A DNA stretch of 59,340 bases from Chitinophaga pinensis (lineage in GTDB: Bacteria > Bacteroidota > Bacteroidia > 2-12-FULL-35-15). How positions within the stretch are numbered: the first letter of the stretch is position 1; each line of letters begins with the position of its first letter. The translations under genes were made by a program, and so were the position numbers. This document shows, piece after piece, positions 24,910 to 33,547 of this stretch. Location of the stretch: positions 1 to 59,340 of the forward strand of contig CAMCUO010000011.1 in assembly GCA_945879015.1 (NCBI GenBank), given 5' to 3'. The notes under the pieces were generated by a model. That model had not been told where the DNA came from, searched no databases, and saw only the letters and a program-made list of their open reading frames with translations.

Positions 24910-27900
24910 ATGAAGAAAATTATTTTACTATTATTTGCCGTTTCGATGAGCACAATTACGAATGCTCAAGAAACCTTTCCTGTAAACGGAACATCCAATA
25001 AAAATCACACAATTTATGCATTTATTAATGCGAAAATTATTGTGGATGCTGATGAAACCATTGAGAATGGGACATTGGTTATAAAAGATGGATTGATTTT
25101 TTCAGTAGGAACAAAAATTAATATTCCACAAGGTTCAGTGATTTATGATTTAAAGGGGAAGTCGATTTACCCTGGATTGATAGATGCTTATTCATCCTAC
25201 GGAATGCCAGAAACAAAAAAACCCTATGGAGGAGCATATCCACAAACGGAAAGCAATACCAAAGGAGCTTATGGATGGAATCAAGCAGTTAAGCCAGAAA
25301 TTGATGCAATTAAACTTTTTACTAAGGATACTAAATCTGCTGAAGAATACCGCAAATTAGGATTTGGAACAGTATTTACTTTTCAGAAAGATGGAATTAT
25401 AAGAGGTTCTGGAACTGTTGTTACATTAGCAGAAAATCGTGAAAACGAATTGGTTGTAAATGAAAAAGCGGCTGCCGTTTATTCCTTTGATAAAGGAACC
25501 TCCTCACAAGATTATCCATCTTCGTTAATGGGTTGTATGGCTTTGTTGCGCCAGACTTATTTAGATGCAAATTGGTATAAATCAGACAAAACAAAAAAAG
25601 AAACCAATATTTCTTTAGATGCTTTCAATAATATACAAACACTTCCTCAGATATTTGAAACAACCGACAAGTTGAATGCTTTACGAGCTGACAAAATCGG
25701 AGATGAATTTAAAATCAATTACATCATTAAAGGAAGTGGGAATGAATATCAACTTTTAGAGGATATAAAAGCAAGCAATTGCAAATTCATACTTCCAATT
25801 AACTTCCCTATGGCTTATGATGTTGAAGATGCATACGATGCAAATTATGTTTCATTAACCGAATTAAAACATTGGGAAATGGCTCCAGTAAATCCTTTTG
25901 CTTTTGAAAAATACTTTATCCCTTTTGCAATTACAACATCTGATTTAAAAGAGAAAAAAGATTTCTGGAAAAACTTACGCAAAGCAATTTCTTATGGACT
26001 ATCAGAAAAACAAGCTTTAAAATCGTTGACGTCTATTCCTGCTGAAATGTTAAACATTGGCGATAAATTAGGAAAATTAAAAGGGGGAATGATTGCAAAT
26101 TTTATCATCACGTCAGGAAATTTATTTGATGAAAAAACAATTATTTATGAAAATTGGATTCAAGGGACTAGTTATAAAATAACAGACTATAATACCATTG
26201 ATGTAAGAGGCACTTATGATTTTTCATACGGAACGAGCTTGCATCATCAACTAAAAATAGAAGGCGATATTGAGAAATTAAAAGCGACAATGATAACTGA
26301 CACCGTTAAAACACCTGTCAATGTTGTTGTATCAGGATACTCCATTTCAATTAGTTTTTCTACTAAAGATACAACTGGGTCAATTCGCTTAAGCGGAAAT
26401 ATAATTTCTGACCCTTTGAAATTTAATGGAACAGGACAAACTTCAGATGGAGGATGGATAAATTGGAATGCAAGCTATACTAGTCCTTTTATTTCTTCTG
26501 CAAAAAAAGATTCAATAAAAAAAGATGCTATAAAATTCGGCAAAGTGATTTATCCATTTTGCGCTTATGGAAAGAACGATGAGAAGAGCGGTTTTGATAA
26601 AATACTCACAGATTTAAAAACGCGTTATGATGCAGTATTAATAAAACATGTAACTGTTTGGACGAATGAAGCAGAAGGCGTTTTAAAAAATCAAGATGTT
26701 TATATTACAGAAGGAAGAATTGTTCGAATTGCTGATGATATTACTGCTACTAAATTAGCTTTCGCAAAAGTAATTGATGGAACCGGAAAACATTTAACAG
26801 CAGGAATCATCGATGAACACTCGCACATAGCATTGAGTGGAGTAAATGAAGGAACACAAGCTTCAAGTGCTGAAGTTCGAATGGGTGATGTAATTAATTC
26901 GGAAGACATTAATATTTATCGTCAACTTTCCGGAGGCGTTACAACTTCACAATTATTACATGGTTCATCTAATCCAATTGGCGGACAATCTGCCATTGTT
27001 AAATTGCGTTGGGGGAAATCTCCTGAAGAAATGAAATTTGTAAAAGCAGATGGATTTATAAAATTTGCTTTGGGAGAAAATGTAAAGCAAAGTAATTGGG
27101 GAGATGCGAACACGGTTCGTTTCCCACAATCTCGTATGGGAGTTGAACAAGTTTATTATGATGCATTTACAAGAGCGAAAGAATATGATGCAAAACAAAA
27201 AACTTTTGGAGCATTATCTGAAAAAGCTAAAGCAATTACAACTCCTTTGCGTAGAGATTTAGAATTAGAAGCTATCGCAGAAATTTTAAATAAAAAAAGA
27301 TTCATTACTTGTCATTCCTATGTCCAATCAGAAATTAACATGTTGATGCACGTGGGCGATTCAATGGGTTTCAAGGTAAATACTTTCACACATATCTTAG
27401 AAGGTTATAAAGTAGCCGACAAAATGAAAGCTCACGGAGTTGGAGCTTCTTCGTTCAGCGATTGGTGGGCATATAAAATGGAAGTAAAAGATGCTATTCC
27501 TTATAATGCTGCAGTACTTACAAAAATGGGAGTTATTACTGCAATCAATTCGGATGATGCAGAAATGGGAAGAAGATTGAATCAGGAAGCTGCGAAATCT
27601 ATTAAGTATGGTGGACTTTCAGAAGAAGAAGCATTAAAACTTGTAACACTTAATCCTGCAAAATTATTACACATCGATAACAGAGTTGGAAGCATTAAAG
27701 TTGGAAAAGATGCTGATGTAGTTTTATGGTCGGACAATCCTTTATCCATTTATGCAAAAGTAGAAAAGACAATTATTGACGGACAAATCTATTACGACAA
27801 TGAAGAAGATGCAAAAATGAGAATAGAAATTCAGAAAGAACGTGCACGCATCATTCAAAAAATGTTAGAAGAGAAAAAAGGTGGAGCACCAACGCAACGA

Positions 27901-27972
27901 CCAGTAATGAAGAGAAGACAATTATTTGAATGTGATAGTATGCAGGAGGATTACTTGGAGATTGCAGAATAG
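24910..27972 (+). CDS. Secreted two-domain amidohydrolase
   Basis: A 1020-residue exported protein (signal peptide ending TNAQ) with two amidohydrolase-like halves. The N-terminal half has the fold signature IYPGLIDAYSSYG where the metal-binding HxH should be, so it looks inactive. The C-terminal half keeps the metal ligands: H637 and H639 (IDEHSHIA), a histidine near 802 (TCHSY), one in FTHILEGYK and an aspartate in NSDDAEMGRR, as in imidazolonepropionase-like hydrolases. The substrate is unknown. Its stop codon overlaps by one base the left inverted repeat of the GxxExxY cassette. Confidence 0.9.
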   Translation: MKKIILLLFAVSMSTITNAQETFPVNGTSNKNHTIYAFINAKIIVDADETIENGTLVIKDGLIFSVGTKINIPQGSVIYDLKGKSIYPGLIDAYSSYGMPETKKPYGGAYPQTESNTKGAYGWNQAVKPEIDAIKLFTKDTKSAEEYRKLGFGTVFTFQKDGIIRGSGTVVTLAENRENELVVNEKAAAVYSFDKGTSSQDYPSSLMGCMALLRQTYLDANWYKSDKTKKETNISLDAFNNIQTLPQIFETTDKLNALRADKIGDEFKINYIIKGSGNEYQLLEDIKASNCKFILPINFPMAYDVEDAYDANYVSLTELKHWEMAPVNPFAFEKYFIPFAITTSDLKEKKDFWKNLRKAISYGLSEKQALKSLTSIPAEMLNIGDKLGKLKGGMIANFIITSGNLFDEKTIIYENWIQGTSYKITDYNTIDVRGTYDFSYGTSLHHQLKIEGDIEKLKATMITDTVKTPVNVVVSGYSISISFSTKDTTGSIRLSGNIISDPLKFNGTGQTSDGGWINWNASYTSPFISSAKKDSIKKDAIKFGKVIYPFCAYGKNDEKSGFDKILTDLKTRYDAVLIKHVTVWTNEAEGVLKNQDVYITEGRIVRIADDITATKLAFAKVIDGTGKHLTAGIIDEHSHIALSGVNEGTQASSAEVRMGDVINSEDINIYRQLSGGVTTSQLLHGSSNPIGGQSAIVKLRWGKSPEEMKFVKADGFIKFALGENVKQSNWGDANTVRFPQSRMGVEQVYYDAFTRAKEYDAKQKTFGALSEKAKAITTPLRRDLELEAIAEILNKKRFITCHSYVQSEINMLMHVGDSMGFKVNTFTHILEGYKVADKMKAHGVGASSFSDWWAYKMEVKDAIPYNAAVLTKMGVITAINSDDAEMGRRLNQEAAKSIKYGGLSEEEALKLVTLNPAKLLHIDNRVGSIKVGKDADVVLWSDNPLSIYAKVEKTIIDGQIYYDNEEDAKMRIEIQKERARIIQKMLEEKKGGAPTQRPVMKRRQLFECDSMQEDYLEIAE

Positions 27973-27999
27973 AACGCAGATTATCATGATCTTCATGAT
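27972..27999 (+). repeat. Left 28-bp terminal inverted repeat of the GxxExxY cassette
   Basis: Begins GAACGCAGATT and ends with ATCATGATCTTCATGAT, itself a hairpin (7-bp arms ATCATGA/TCATGAT, loop TCT). It is the exact reverse complement of 28441-28468, with no mismatch over 28 bp. Its first base is the last base of the preceding gene's TAG. Confidence 0.95.
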
Positions 28000-28019
28000 T
28001 TAAAAGGATTAAAAAATTT

Positions 28020-28484
28020 ATGGACTTAAACGATAAATATCTTCATTCAAATGTTACAAGCACTATTATAAAGGCATATTATAATGTATATAATAAACTT
28101 GGATATGGATTTCTTGAGAAAGTTTATGAAAGGGCTCTAATTATTGAATTGAAAAAATTTGGTTTGATATGTGAAAAACAAAAAGCTATTAAAGTTTTTT
28201 ATGATACAGATTGTGTTGGAGAATATTATGCAGATATAATTGTAAATGATTGTGTAATTATTGAATTAAAAGCTGCTGAATGTTTACTGGAAGAACACGA
28301 AGCACAATTAATTAACTATTTAAGAGCGACAAAAATAGAAGTTGGACTTTTATTAAACTTTGGAAAAGAAGCCGAATTCAAACGCAAAGCGTTTAATAAT
28401 CAATTTAAAAATCACAAACCCCTAGAAAAAATCAGATTTTATCATGAAGATCATGATAATCTGCGTTCCATTAAACCAATCAAG
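28020..28484 (+). CDS. GxxExxY family protein, PD-(D/E)XK nuclease-like, no stop codon
   Basis: 155 codons from ATG 28020. The family motif is exact: G30-F-L-E33-K-V-Y36. Further on, D72, E82 and K84 (ADIIV...IIELKA) are spaced like the catalytic residues of PD-(D/E)XK nucleases. This family is scattered through Bacteroidota genomes as small, often repeat-flanked genes of unknown function. Here the frame has no stop: it runs through the right inverted repeat (encoding YHEDHDNLRS) straight into the signal peptide of the next gene. The protein may be made as a fusion or released by some other means. Confidence 0.88.
28441..28468 (-). repeat. Right 28-bp terminal inverted repeat of the GxxExxY cassette
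   Basis: Exact inverted copy of 27972-27999, lying inside the open reading frame. The start codon of the downstream amidohydrolase is 16 bp further on at 28485. Together the repeats bound a 497-bp unit. Confidence 0.95.
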
Positions 28485-29774
28485 ATGAGAAAATCAATCC
28501 TAATCGCATTACTACTCACCACCTCCATCACTTTCGCACAAACGAAAAGCGTGTTAATAATGAACGCCACTGCACACATCGGAAACGATAGTGTCATTCA
28601 AAATTCCATCATCGGATTAAAAGCTGGAAAAATTGTTTTAGTTGCTGATGCTAAAACTGCCAACTTTGATAAGACGGCTTACGATGAAGTGATTGATGCT
28701 ACAGGCAAACATGTTTATCCAGGAATCATCGCTCCGAATTCTACTTTGGGTTTAACAGAAATTGAATCGGTGAGAGCAACAAATGATTTTAGAGAAACTG
28801 GAACAACTTTACCAAATGTGCGTTCACTTATTGCTTACAATACCGATTCTAAAATTATTCCAACTGTAAGAAGCAACGGAATTTTATTGGCACAAATCAC
28901 TCCTCGTGGTGGGTTGGTTTCAGGAACATCTAGTGTTGTTGTATTGGATGGCTGGAATTGGGAAGATGCAGCTTATAAAACAGATGATGGTATTCACATA
29001 AATTGGCCAACCATTCAAAGTCGCAAATTTTTAGATGAAGACAATCTTTTTGCTGGTCCGTTTGAAAAAAACAAAGATTATATCAAACAAACGGAAATAC
29101 TTAAGAAATTATTCGCTGATGCAAAAGCTTATAATGAACTTCCTGTTAAAGAAGAAGCAAATCTTCGTTTCGAAGCAATGAAAGGTCTTTTCTATGGGAC
29201 TCAAACATTATTCATTCATAGCAACACTGTGAAAGAAATGGTTGAAGCAATTAATTTTGTGATTCTAAATAAAATCTCGAAAGTAGCAATTGTTGGAGGC
29301 AAAGAAAGTTGGATGATTACAGATTTATTAAAACAAAATAATATCTCCTTAGTAATTGCACGTGTTCACGATTTACCAACTTATCCCGAAGACGATATTG
29401 ATTTACCTTATAAGCTTCCGTACATTTTACAAAAAGCTGGAATTCTTTTTTGTTTGAATAACGAAGGAGATATGGAAGCAATGGGTGCTCGCAACTTACC
29501 ATTTCTTGCAGGAACAGCTGCAGCATACGGACTAACAAAAGAACAAGCATTAAAATCTATTACGTTAAATACAGCAAAAATATTAGGCATCGATAAAACA
29601 GTTGGCAGTATAGAAATGGGGAAAGATGCAACTATTTTTATTTCTACTGGCGATGCTTTGGATATGATGAGCAATAATGTAGAAAGAGCTTTCGTAAAAG
29701 GAAATAACATCGACTTGAACAACGATCAAAAAATGCTTTACGAAAAGTATAAAACGAAGTATGGGATTAAATAA
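28485..29774 (+). CDS. Secreted amidohydrolase-like protein without HxH
   Basis: 429 residues from the ATG at 28485, which exposes a clean signal peptide (RKSILIALLLTTSITFAQ). An in-frame reading continues 155 codons upstream through the GxxExxY cassette, but that would bury the signal peptide, so 28485 is taken as the native start. The body resembles the preceding amidohydrolase, with HVYPGIIAPNSTLG in place of the HxH loop and a conserved end (LNTAKILGIDKTVGSIEMGKDATIF). Metal ligands are missing, so it is probably not a hydrolase on its own; it may pair with the upstream protein. Confidence 0.85.
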   Translation: MRKSILIALLLTTSITFAQTKSVLIMNATAHIGNDSVIQNSIIGLKAGKIVLVADAKTANFDKTAYDEVIDATGKHVYPGIIAPNSTLGLTEIESVRATNDFRETGTTLPNVRSLIAYNTDSKIIPTVRSNGILLAQITPRGGLVSGTSSVVVLDGWNWEDAAYKTDDGIHINWPTIQSRKFLDEDNLFAGPFEKNKDYIKQTEILKKLFADAKAYNELPVKEEANLRFEAMKGLFYGTQTLFIHSNTVKEMVEAINFVILNKISKVAIVGGKESWMITDLLKQNNISLVIARVHDLPTYPEDDIDLPYKLPYILQKAGILFCLNNEGDMEAMGARNLPFLAGTAAAYGLTKEQALKSITLNTAKILGIDKTVGSIEMGKDATIFISTGDALDMMSNNVERAFVKGNNIDLNNDQKMLYEKYKTKYGIK

Positions 29775-29805
29775 TTTGGAAATTTGAAAATGAAAAAATA
29801 AATAA

Positions 29806-30783
29806 TTAGTTTGTTTTCAGCCCTAACTTTTCTCTAACACGTTTTAATGTAGCTTTTGCAATTACTCTTGCTTTGTCTGCTCCTATTTGCAGCTTCGCAT
29901 CCAGCTCCGCACGATTGCTCATATAATGATTATACGTCTCTCTTTCTTTTTTGAACTTTTCTAAAATCAATTCATACAAAGCAGTCTTTGCATGTCCATA
30001 ACCATATCCCCCTTTTAAGTAATTGCCTTTCATTTCAGCAATCTGAGAATCATCGGCTAATAATTTATACAAAGCAAAAACATTACAGGTATCCGGATTT
30101 TTAGGTGCTTCTAATGGAGTTGCATCTGTAACAATACTCATCACGATTTTTTTTAATTCCTTTTCTTCAAGAAAAATATTAATGAAATTATTTAACGATT
30201 TGCTCATCTTTTTTCCATCAATTCCAGGAATCAGCATAGTCGCTTCATTTACTTTAACAGCTGGAACAACAAACACTTCACCATATATATTATTAAATTT
30301 TTCTGCAATATCACGAGTCATTTCCAAATGCTGCATTTGATCTTTTCCAACAGGAACAAAATTTGCATCATATAAAATAATATCCGCAGCCATCAACACA
30401 GGATAAGTAAACAAACCAGCATTTACATCTGCCAAACGTTCTGATTTATCTTTAAAAGAATGTGCATTCGCCAACATTGGAAAAGGAGTGAAACAATTCA
30501 AATACCAAGTGAGTTCACAAACTTCCGTAACATCACTCTGACGATAGAAAATATTTTTATCTGTATCAAAACCAAAAGCCAACCAAGTAGCAGCAACCGC
30601 ATCGGTACTTTCTTTAATAAAAGCAGCATCCTTAATTGTAGTCAAAGAATGTAAATCTGCAATGAAGAAAAGTGATTCGTTTCCAGTTTGCTTCGACATT
30701 TCAATAGCAGGAACAATTGCACCAAGGATGTTTCCTAAATGTGGAATGTTTGTACTTTGAACTCCTGTAAGTATTCTAGACAT
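29806..30783 (-). CDS. trpS: Tryptophanyl-tRNA synthetase
   Basis: TrpRS charges tRNA-Trp. The 325-residue length is normal for bacteria. The HIGH equivalent is PHLGN (14-18), the KMSKS loop is GKKMSKSLNN, and the FFIADLHSLTT and GKDQMQHLEMTRDIA segments are intact. A TATATTTG box precedes the start. Confidence 0.97.
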   Translation of the reverse strand: MSRILTGVQSTNIPHLGNILGAIVPAIEMSKQTGNESLFFIADLHSLTTIKDAAFIKESTDAVAATWLAFGFDTDKNIFYRQSDVTEVCELTWYLNCFTPFPMLANAHSFKDKSERLADVNAGLFTYPVLMAADIILYDANFVPVGKDQMQHLEMTRDIAEKFNNIYGEVFVVPAVKVNEATMLIPGIDGKKMSKSLNNFINIFLEEKELKKIVMSIVTDATPLEAPKNPDTCNVFALYKLLADDSQIAEMKGNYLKGGYGYGHAKTALYELILEKFKKERETYNHYMSNRAELDAKLQIGADKARVIAKATLKRVREKLGLKTN

Positions 30784-30828
30784 ATTTGGTTGCTAGTTGT
30801 TGGTTATCGGTTGATAGATAATCTTGGT

Positions 30829-30836
30829 CAAATATA
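30829..30836 (-). promoter_or_regulatory. -7 promoter box for trpS
   Basis: TATATTTG on the minus strand, 45 bp before the trpS ATG. Confidence 0.5.
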
Positions 30837-30874
30837 CAGAAATTTAAAACCAATAAAACAGCCTTAAAATTTCC

Positions 30875-30882
30875 TATCTTTG
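30875..30882 (+). promoter_or_regulatory. -7 promoter box for the acyltransferase gene
   Basis: TATCTTTG lies 7 bp before the TTG start at 30890, leaving almost no untranslated leader. Confidence 0.55.
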
Positions 30883-30889
30883 TCCTCCC

Positions 30890-31645
30890 TTGAACTATTT
30901 GCTAATCATACCACGAGCGCTTTGGAAGCTGCTATTTATTCTCAATTTTGTGTTGGGCTTAGTTGTGCTTTATCCATTGTTCTTTATTTTCCTTGCAAAA
31001 CGCGATTGGTTTCCAATAGCTTTCAAATTGAAAAAATTCTGGGCAGGATGGATATTATTAATTCCTGGAATATTTATTAAAGTAAAACGAGAAACTTCTG
31101 CAGACTCACTTCCGCAACCAGCAGTATATTGCGCCAATCATGCCTCTTATTTGGATATTGTTATGAGCTATTTAATAATTCCAAAGTATTATGTTTTTAT
31201 GGGGAAACAAGAATTAGACAAAGCACCATTGTTTCGTATCTTTTTTAAAAGAATGAATATTTTGGTTGACAGAAGTAGTAGCACATCCTCACACCGAGCC
31301 TTTCTTCGTGCTGGAAGAGAAATTGATAAAGGAAACAGCACATTTTTATATCCTGAAGGTGGTATTTCCAGCAATGGAAAATTAAGAGGTTTTAAAAATG
31401 GAGCTTTCAAATTAGCAATAGACAAACAAGTTCCAATTGTTCCAATTACCTATTTAAACAATTGGAGATTATTACAAAACGGAGGATTTTTTAAATCGTT
31501 TGGTGGACCTGGAGTATCTAGAATAGTAGTACACAAACCAATTCCTACAGTTGGAATGACTGAAAATGATTTACTATCTTTGAAAACGAAAGTTCACGAG
31601 ATTATTTCGAAAGAATTAGAAAAATATAACGACAAACATAATTAG
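30890..31645 (+). CDS. plsC: 1-acyl-sn-glycerol-3-phosphate acyltransferase
   Basis: A 251-residue PlsC-type membrane acyltransferase that makes phosphatidic acid. The catalytic HX4D is H84 to D89 in NHASYLD, and the acceptor-binding YPEGGIS lies near residue 150. One or two N-terminal TM helices (residues 12-35) anchor it. The start is a TTG immediately after a promoter box; the first in-frame ATG is far downstream, inside the conserved domain. An acyltransferase for ornithine lipids or lipid A is a less likely reading. Confidence 0.87.
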   Translation: MNYLLIIPRALWKLLFILNFVLGLVVLYPLFFIFLAKRDWFPIAFKLKKFWAGWILLIPGIFIKVKRETSADSLPQPAVYCANHASYLDIVMSYLIIPKYYVFMGKQELDKAPLFRIFFKRMNILVDRSSSTSSHRAFLRAGREIDKGNSTFLYPEGGISSNGKLRGFKNGAFKLAIDKQVPIVPITYLNNWRLLQNGGFFKSFGGPGVSRIVVHKPIPTVGMTENDLLSLKTKVHEIISKELEKYNDKHN

Positions 31646-31646
31646 A

Positions 31647-31690
31647 ACGTCATTGCGAGTCCCGCATTTTCGTGGGATGTGGCAATCTCT
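31647..31690. repeat. Dispersed CATTGCGAG repeat between plsC and gatC
   Basis: ACGTCATTGCGAGTCCCGCA followed by an inverted GTGGCAATCTC, including the hairpin CCCGCATTTTCGTGGG. Same family as the arms at 16588-16670. Confidence 0.65.
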
Positions 31691-31746
31691 TTCGAAGACT
31701 AGATTTCATCAGCTGTAAAAAGCTCATTAGAACAGATAAGGACAAA

Positions 31747-32040
31747 ATGAAAATAGATAACGATACGGTTGATAAGATCGCTCACTTAGCACGTTTGGAA
31801 TTTGCAAACGAAGCAAAAGAGGAAATTAAAAAAGACATGAACAACATGCTTGGCTTTATTGAAAAGCTGAACGAATTGGATACGTCTAACGTTGAGCCAT
31901 TAATTTATATGAGTGACGAAGTGAATGTTTTGCGTGAAGATGATGTTATCCAAGAAATTACCAAAGATGAAGCCTTGAAAAATGCTCCTAAAAAAGATTC
32001 CGATTATTTTAAAGTTCCAAAAGTGATTGAGAAAGCTTAG
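31747..32040 (+). CDS. gatC: Glutamyl-tRNA(Gln)/aspartyl-tRNA(Asn) amidotransferase subunit C
   Basis: GatC stabilises the GatA-GatB amidotransferase that makes Gln-tRNA from Glu-tRNA. The 97-residue sequence shows the family pattern DKIAHLARLEF, MNNMLGFIEKLNELDTSNVEPL and a C-terminal DSDYFKVPKVIEKA. The start is at 31747; 25 codons open upstream read through a dispersed repeat. gatA and gatB are not in the window. It overlaps the end of the convergent next gene by 4 bp. Confidence 0.93.
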   Translation: MKIDNDTVDKIAHLARLEFANEAKEEIKKDMNNMLGFIEKLNELDTSNVEPLIYMSDEVNVLREDDVIQEITKDEALKNAPKKDSDYFKVPKVIEKA

Positions 32041-32459
32041 AATACTGCAACTTTTTCTGACTCGATCTTATTTCCAAGTTGCCATTTGCCATCTATCTTA
32101 CCGCAGCCCCAAAGTTTTAATTCGTATTTTAATTCTTTGTTGTCAGTAATGATGATGAAAATATCCGCCATTTCATTATAAGTTTTGTCACCATCTTTGA
32201 GCACAGCTCTGGTAGAAGAACTCAACGTTTTTGACCCTTTCAACGGCTTCAGATCAGTTGAAGATATTTGTTTCAATTTTTCGAGTATTTCCTTTTGTTC
32301 CTGTAGGTCGTCAACTGAAAGAAGTCCCTTCAGCTTATCTTCATTGTAATTCAAAAGAGAATTCGTAAATGCTTTGCCGAGTTCCTGAGGAGTCGCTTGT
32401 CCGAATGATCTTCCCGCAAAGGAAAGAACTAAAAATAATATTAGAAGTATGTTTTTCAT
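32037..32459 (-). CDS. Small secreted protein of unknown function
   Basis: A 140-residue protein with a signal peptide (MKNILLILFLVLSFAGRSFGQ). The mature part has two features, a helical N-terminal region (QELGKAFTNSLLNYNEDKLKGLL) and a strand-rich C-terminus with a KYELKLWGCGKIDGKWQLG ending. I recognise no family with confidence; it resembles small SnoaL/cystatin-like exported proteins. The ATG at 32459 exposes the signal peptide and is preferred to one 15 codons upstream. Confidence 0.75.
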   Translation of the reverse strand: MKNILLILFLVLSFAGRSFGQATPQELGKAFTNSLLNYNEDKLKGLLSVDDLQEQKEILEKLKQISSTDLKPLKGSKTLSSSTRAVLKDGDKTYNEMADIFIIITDNKELKYELKLWGCGKIDGKWQLGNKIESEKVAVF

Positions 32460-32510
32460 AATTACATTTTTTAATCTGCACATTAGAAATCGGTATATCT
32501 GCACATTTAC

Positions 32511-33479
32511 CTAAATCCAATTTTTCTCAAAAATATCCTTCGTATGATAAGTAATAATAATATTCGCACCAGCTCTTGCAAACGCGTGCATATTTTCCAT
32601 TACAATTTTCTGTTCGTCTATCCAACCTTTTTGGGCTGCTGCTTTTACCATTGAATATTCACCAGAAACATTGTAACAAGCAATAGGTAGTAATGTATGC
32701 TGACGTAAATTAAAAATCACATCCATATAGGCCAACGCAGGTTTCACCATTAAAATATCTGCTCCTTCTGCTTCATCCAATAATCCTTCTGTCATAGACT
32801 CGTTTCCGTTTCGAAAATCCATTTGATAAGATTTTCTGTCGCCTTTTTGAGGAGCAGAATCTGCTGCTTCTCTGAACGGACCATAATACGCTGAAGAATA
32901 TTTAATTGAATACGACATGATAGCTGTATTCTCAAAACCATTTTTATCTAGCAATTCACGCATCGCTCCTATTCTACCATCCATCATATCACTTGGCGCT
33001 ACCATATCTGCCCCGGCTTGTGCGTGAGCCAATGCCATTTTTGCTAAGACTTCAACAGATGAATCGTTGTGCACGTATTCGTCATGAAGTATTCCACAAT
33101 GTCCATGAGTTGTATAAGCACACACACACACATCTGTAATCACATATAAACTTTCACCGAATTTTTCTTTCAATGCTTTTACTGCTTTCACAACAATAGA
33201 ATTATTACTAAACGATGAACTTGCATCTTCTGTTTTTTGTTCGCCTACTCCAAACAATAAAATTTTATTGATTCCAATTTTTATTCCTTTCTCAACATCC
33301 TTAACCAATTCATCCACCGAATAATGATTGATTCCGGGCATTGCATCAATTGGGTGAATAACATTTTTGCCTTCTACCACAAAATAAGGATAGATGAACA
33401 TATCTTTTGAAAGTCGGGTTTCAGCAACCATTTCACGAACGATTGCGTTTTTTCTTAATCTTCTTGGACGTTGTAACAT
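32511..33479 (-). CDS. hemB: Delta-aminolevulinic acid dehydratase (porphobilinogen synthase)
   Basis: HemB joins two ALA molecules to porphobilinogen. The 322-residue protein has the zinc-binding cysteines C118, C120 and C128 (DVCVCAYTTHGHC), so it is the zinc-dependent type, and the two active-site lysines K193 (SYSIKYSS) and K246 (LMVKPALAY). It is the last gene of the cluster hemA-hemCD-hemB, 68 bp after hemCD. Confidence 0.97.
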   Translation of the reverse strand: MLQRPRRLRKNAIVREMVAETRLSKDMFIYPYFVVEGKNVIHPIDAMPGINHYSVDELVKDVEKGIKIGINKILLFGVGEQKTEDASSSFSNNSIVVKAVKALKEKFGESLYVITDVCVCAYTTHGHCGILHDEYVHNDSSVEVLAKMALAHAQAGADMVAPSDMMDGRIGAMRELLDKNGFENTAIMSYSIKYSSAYYGPFREAADSAPQKGDRKSYQMDFRNGNESMTEGLLDEAEGADILMVKPALAYMDVIFNLRQHTLLPIACYNVSGEYSMVKAAAQKGWIDEQKIVMENMHAFARAGANIIITYHTKDIFEKNWI

Positions 33480-33547
33480 TCTTTTATGCTTTTACTACGC
33501 TGCACTTCGACTACGCTCAGTGTGACGCAAGATTCGTAATATTCGTT

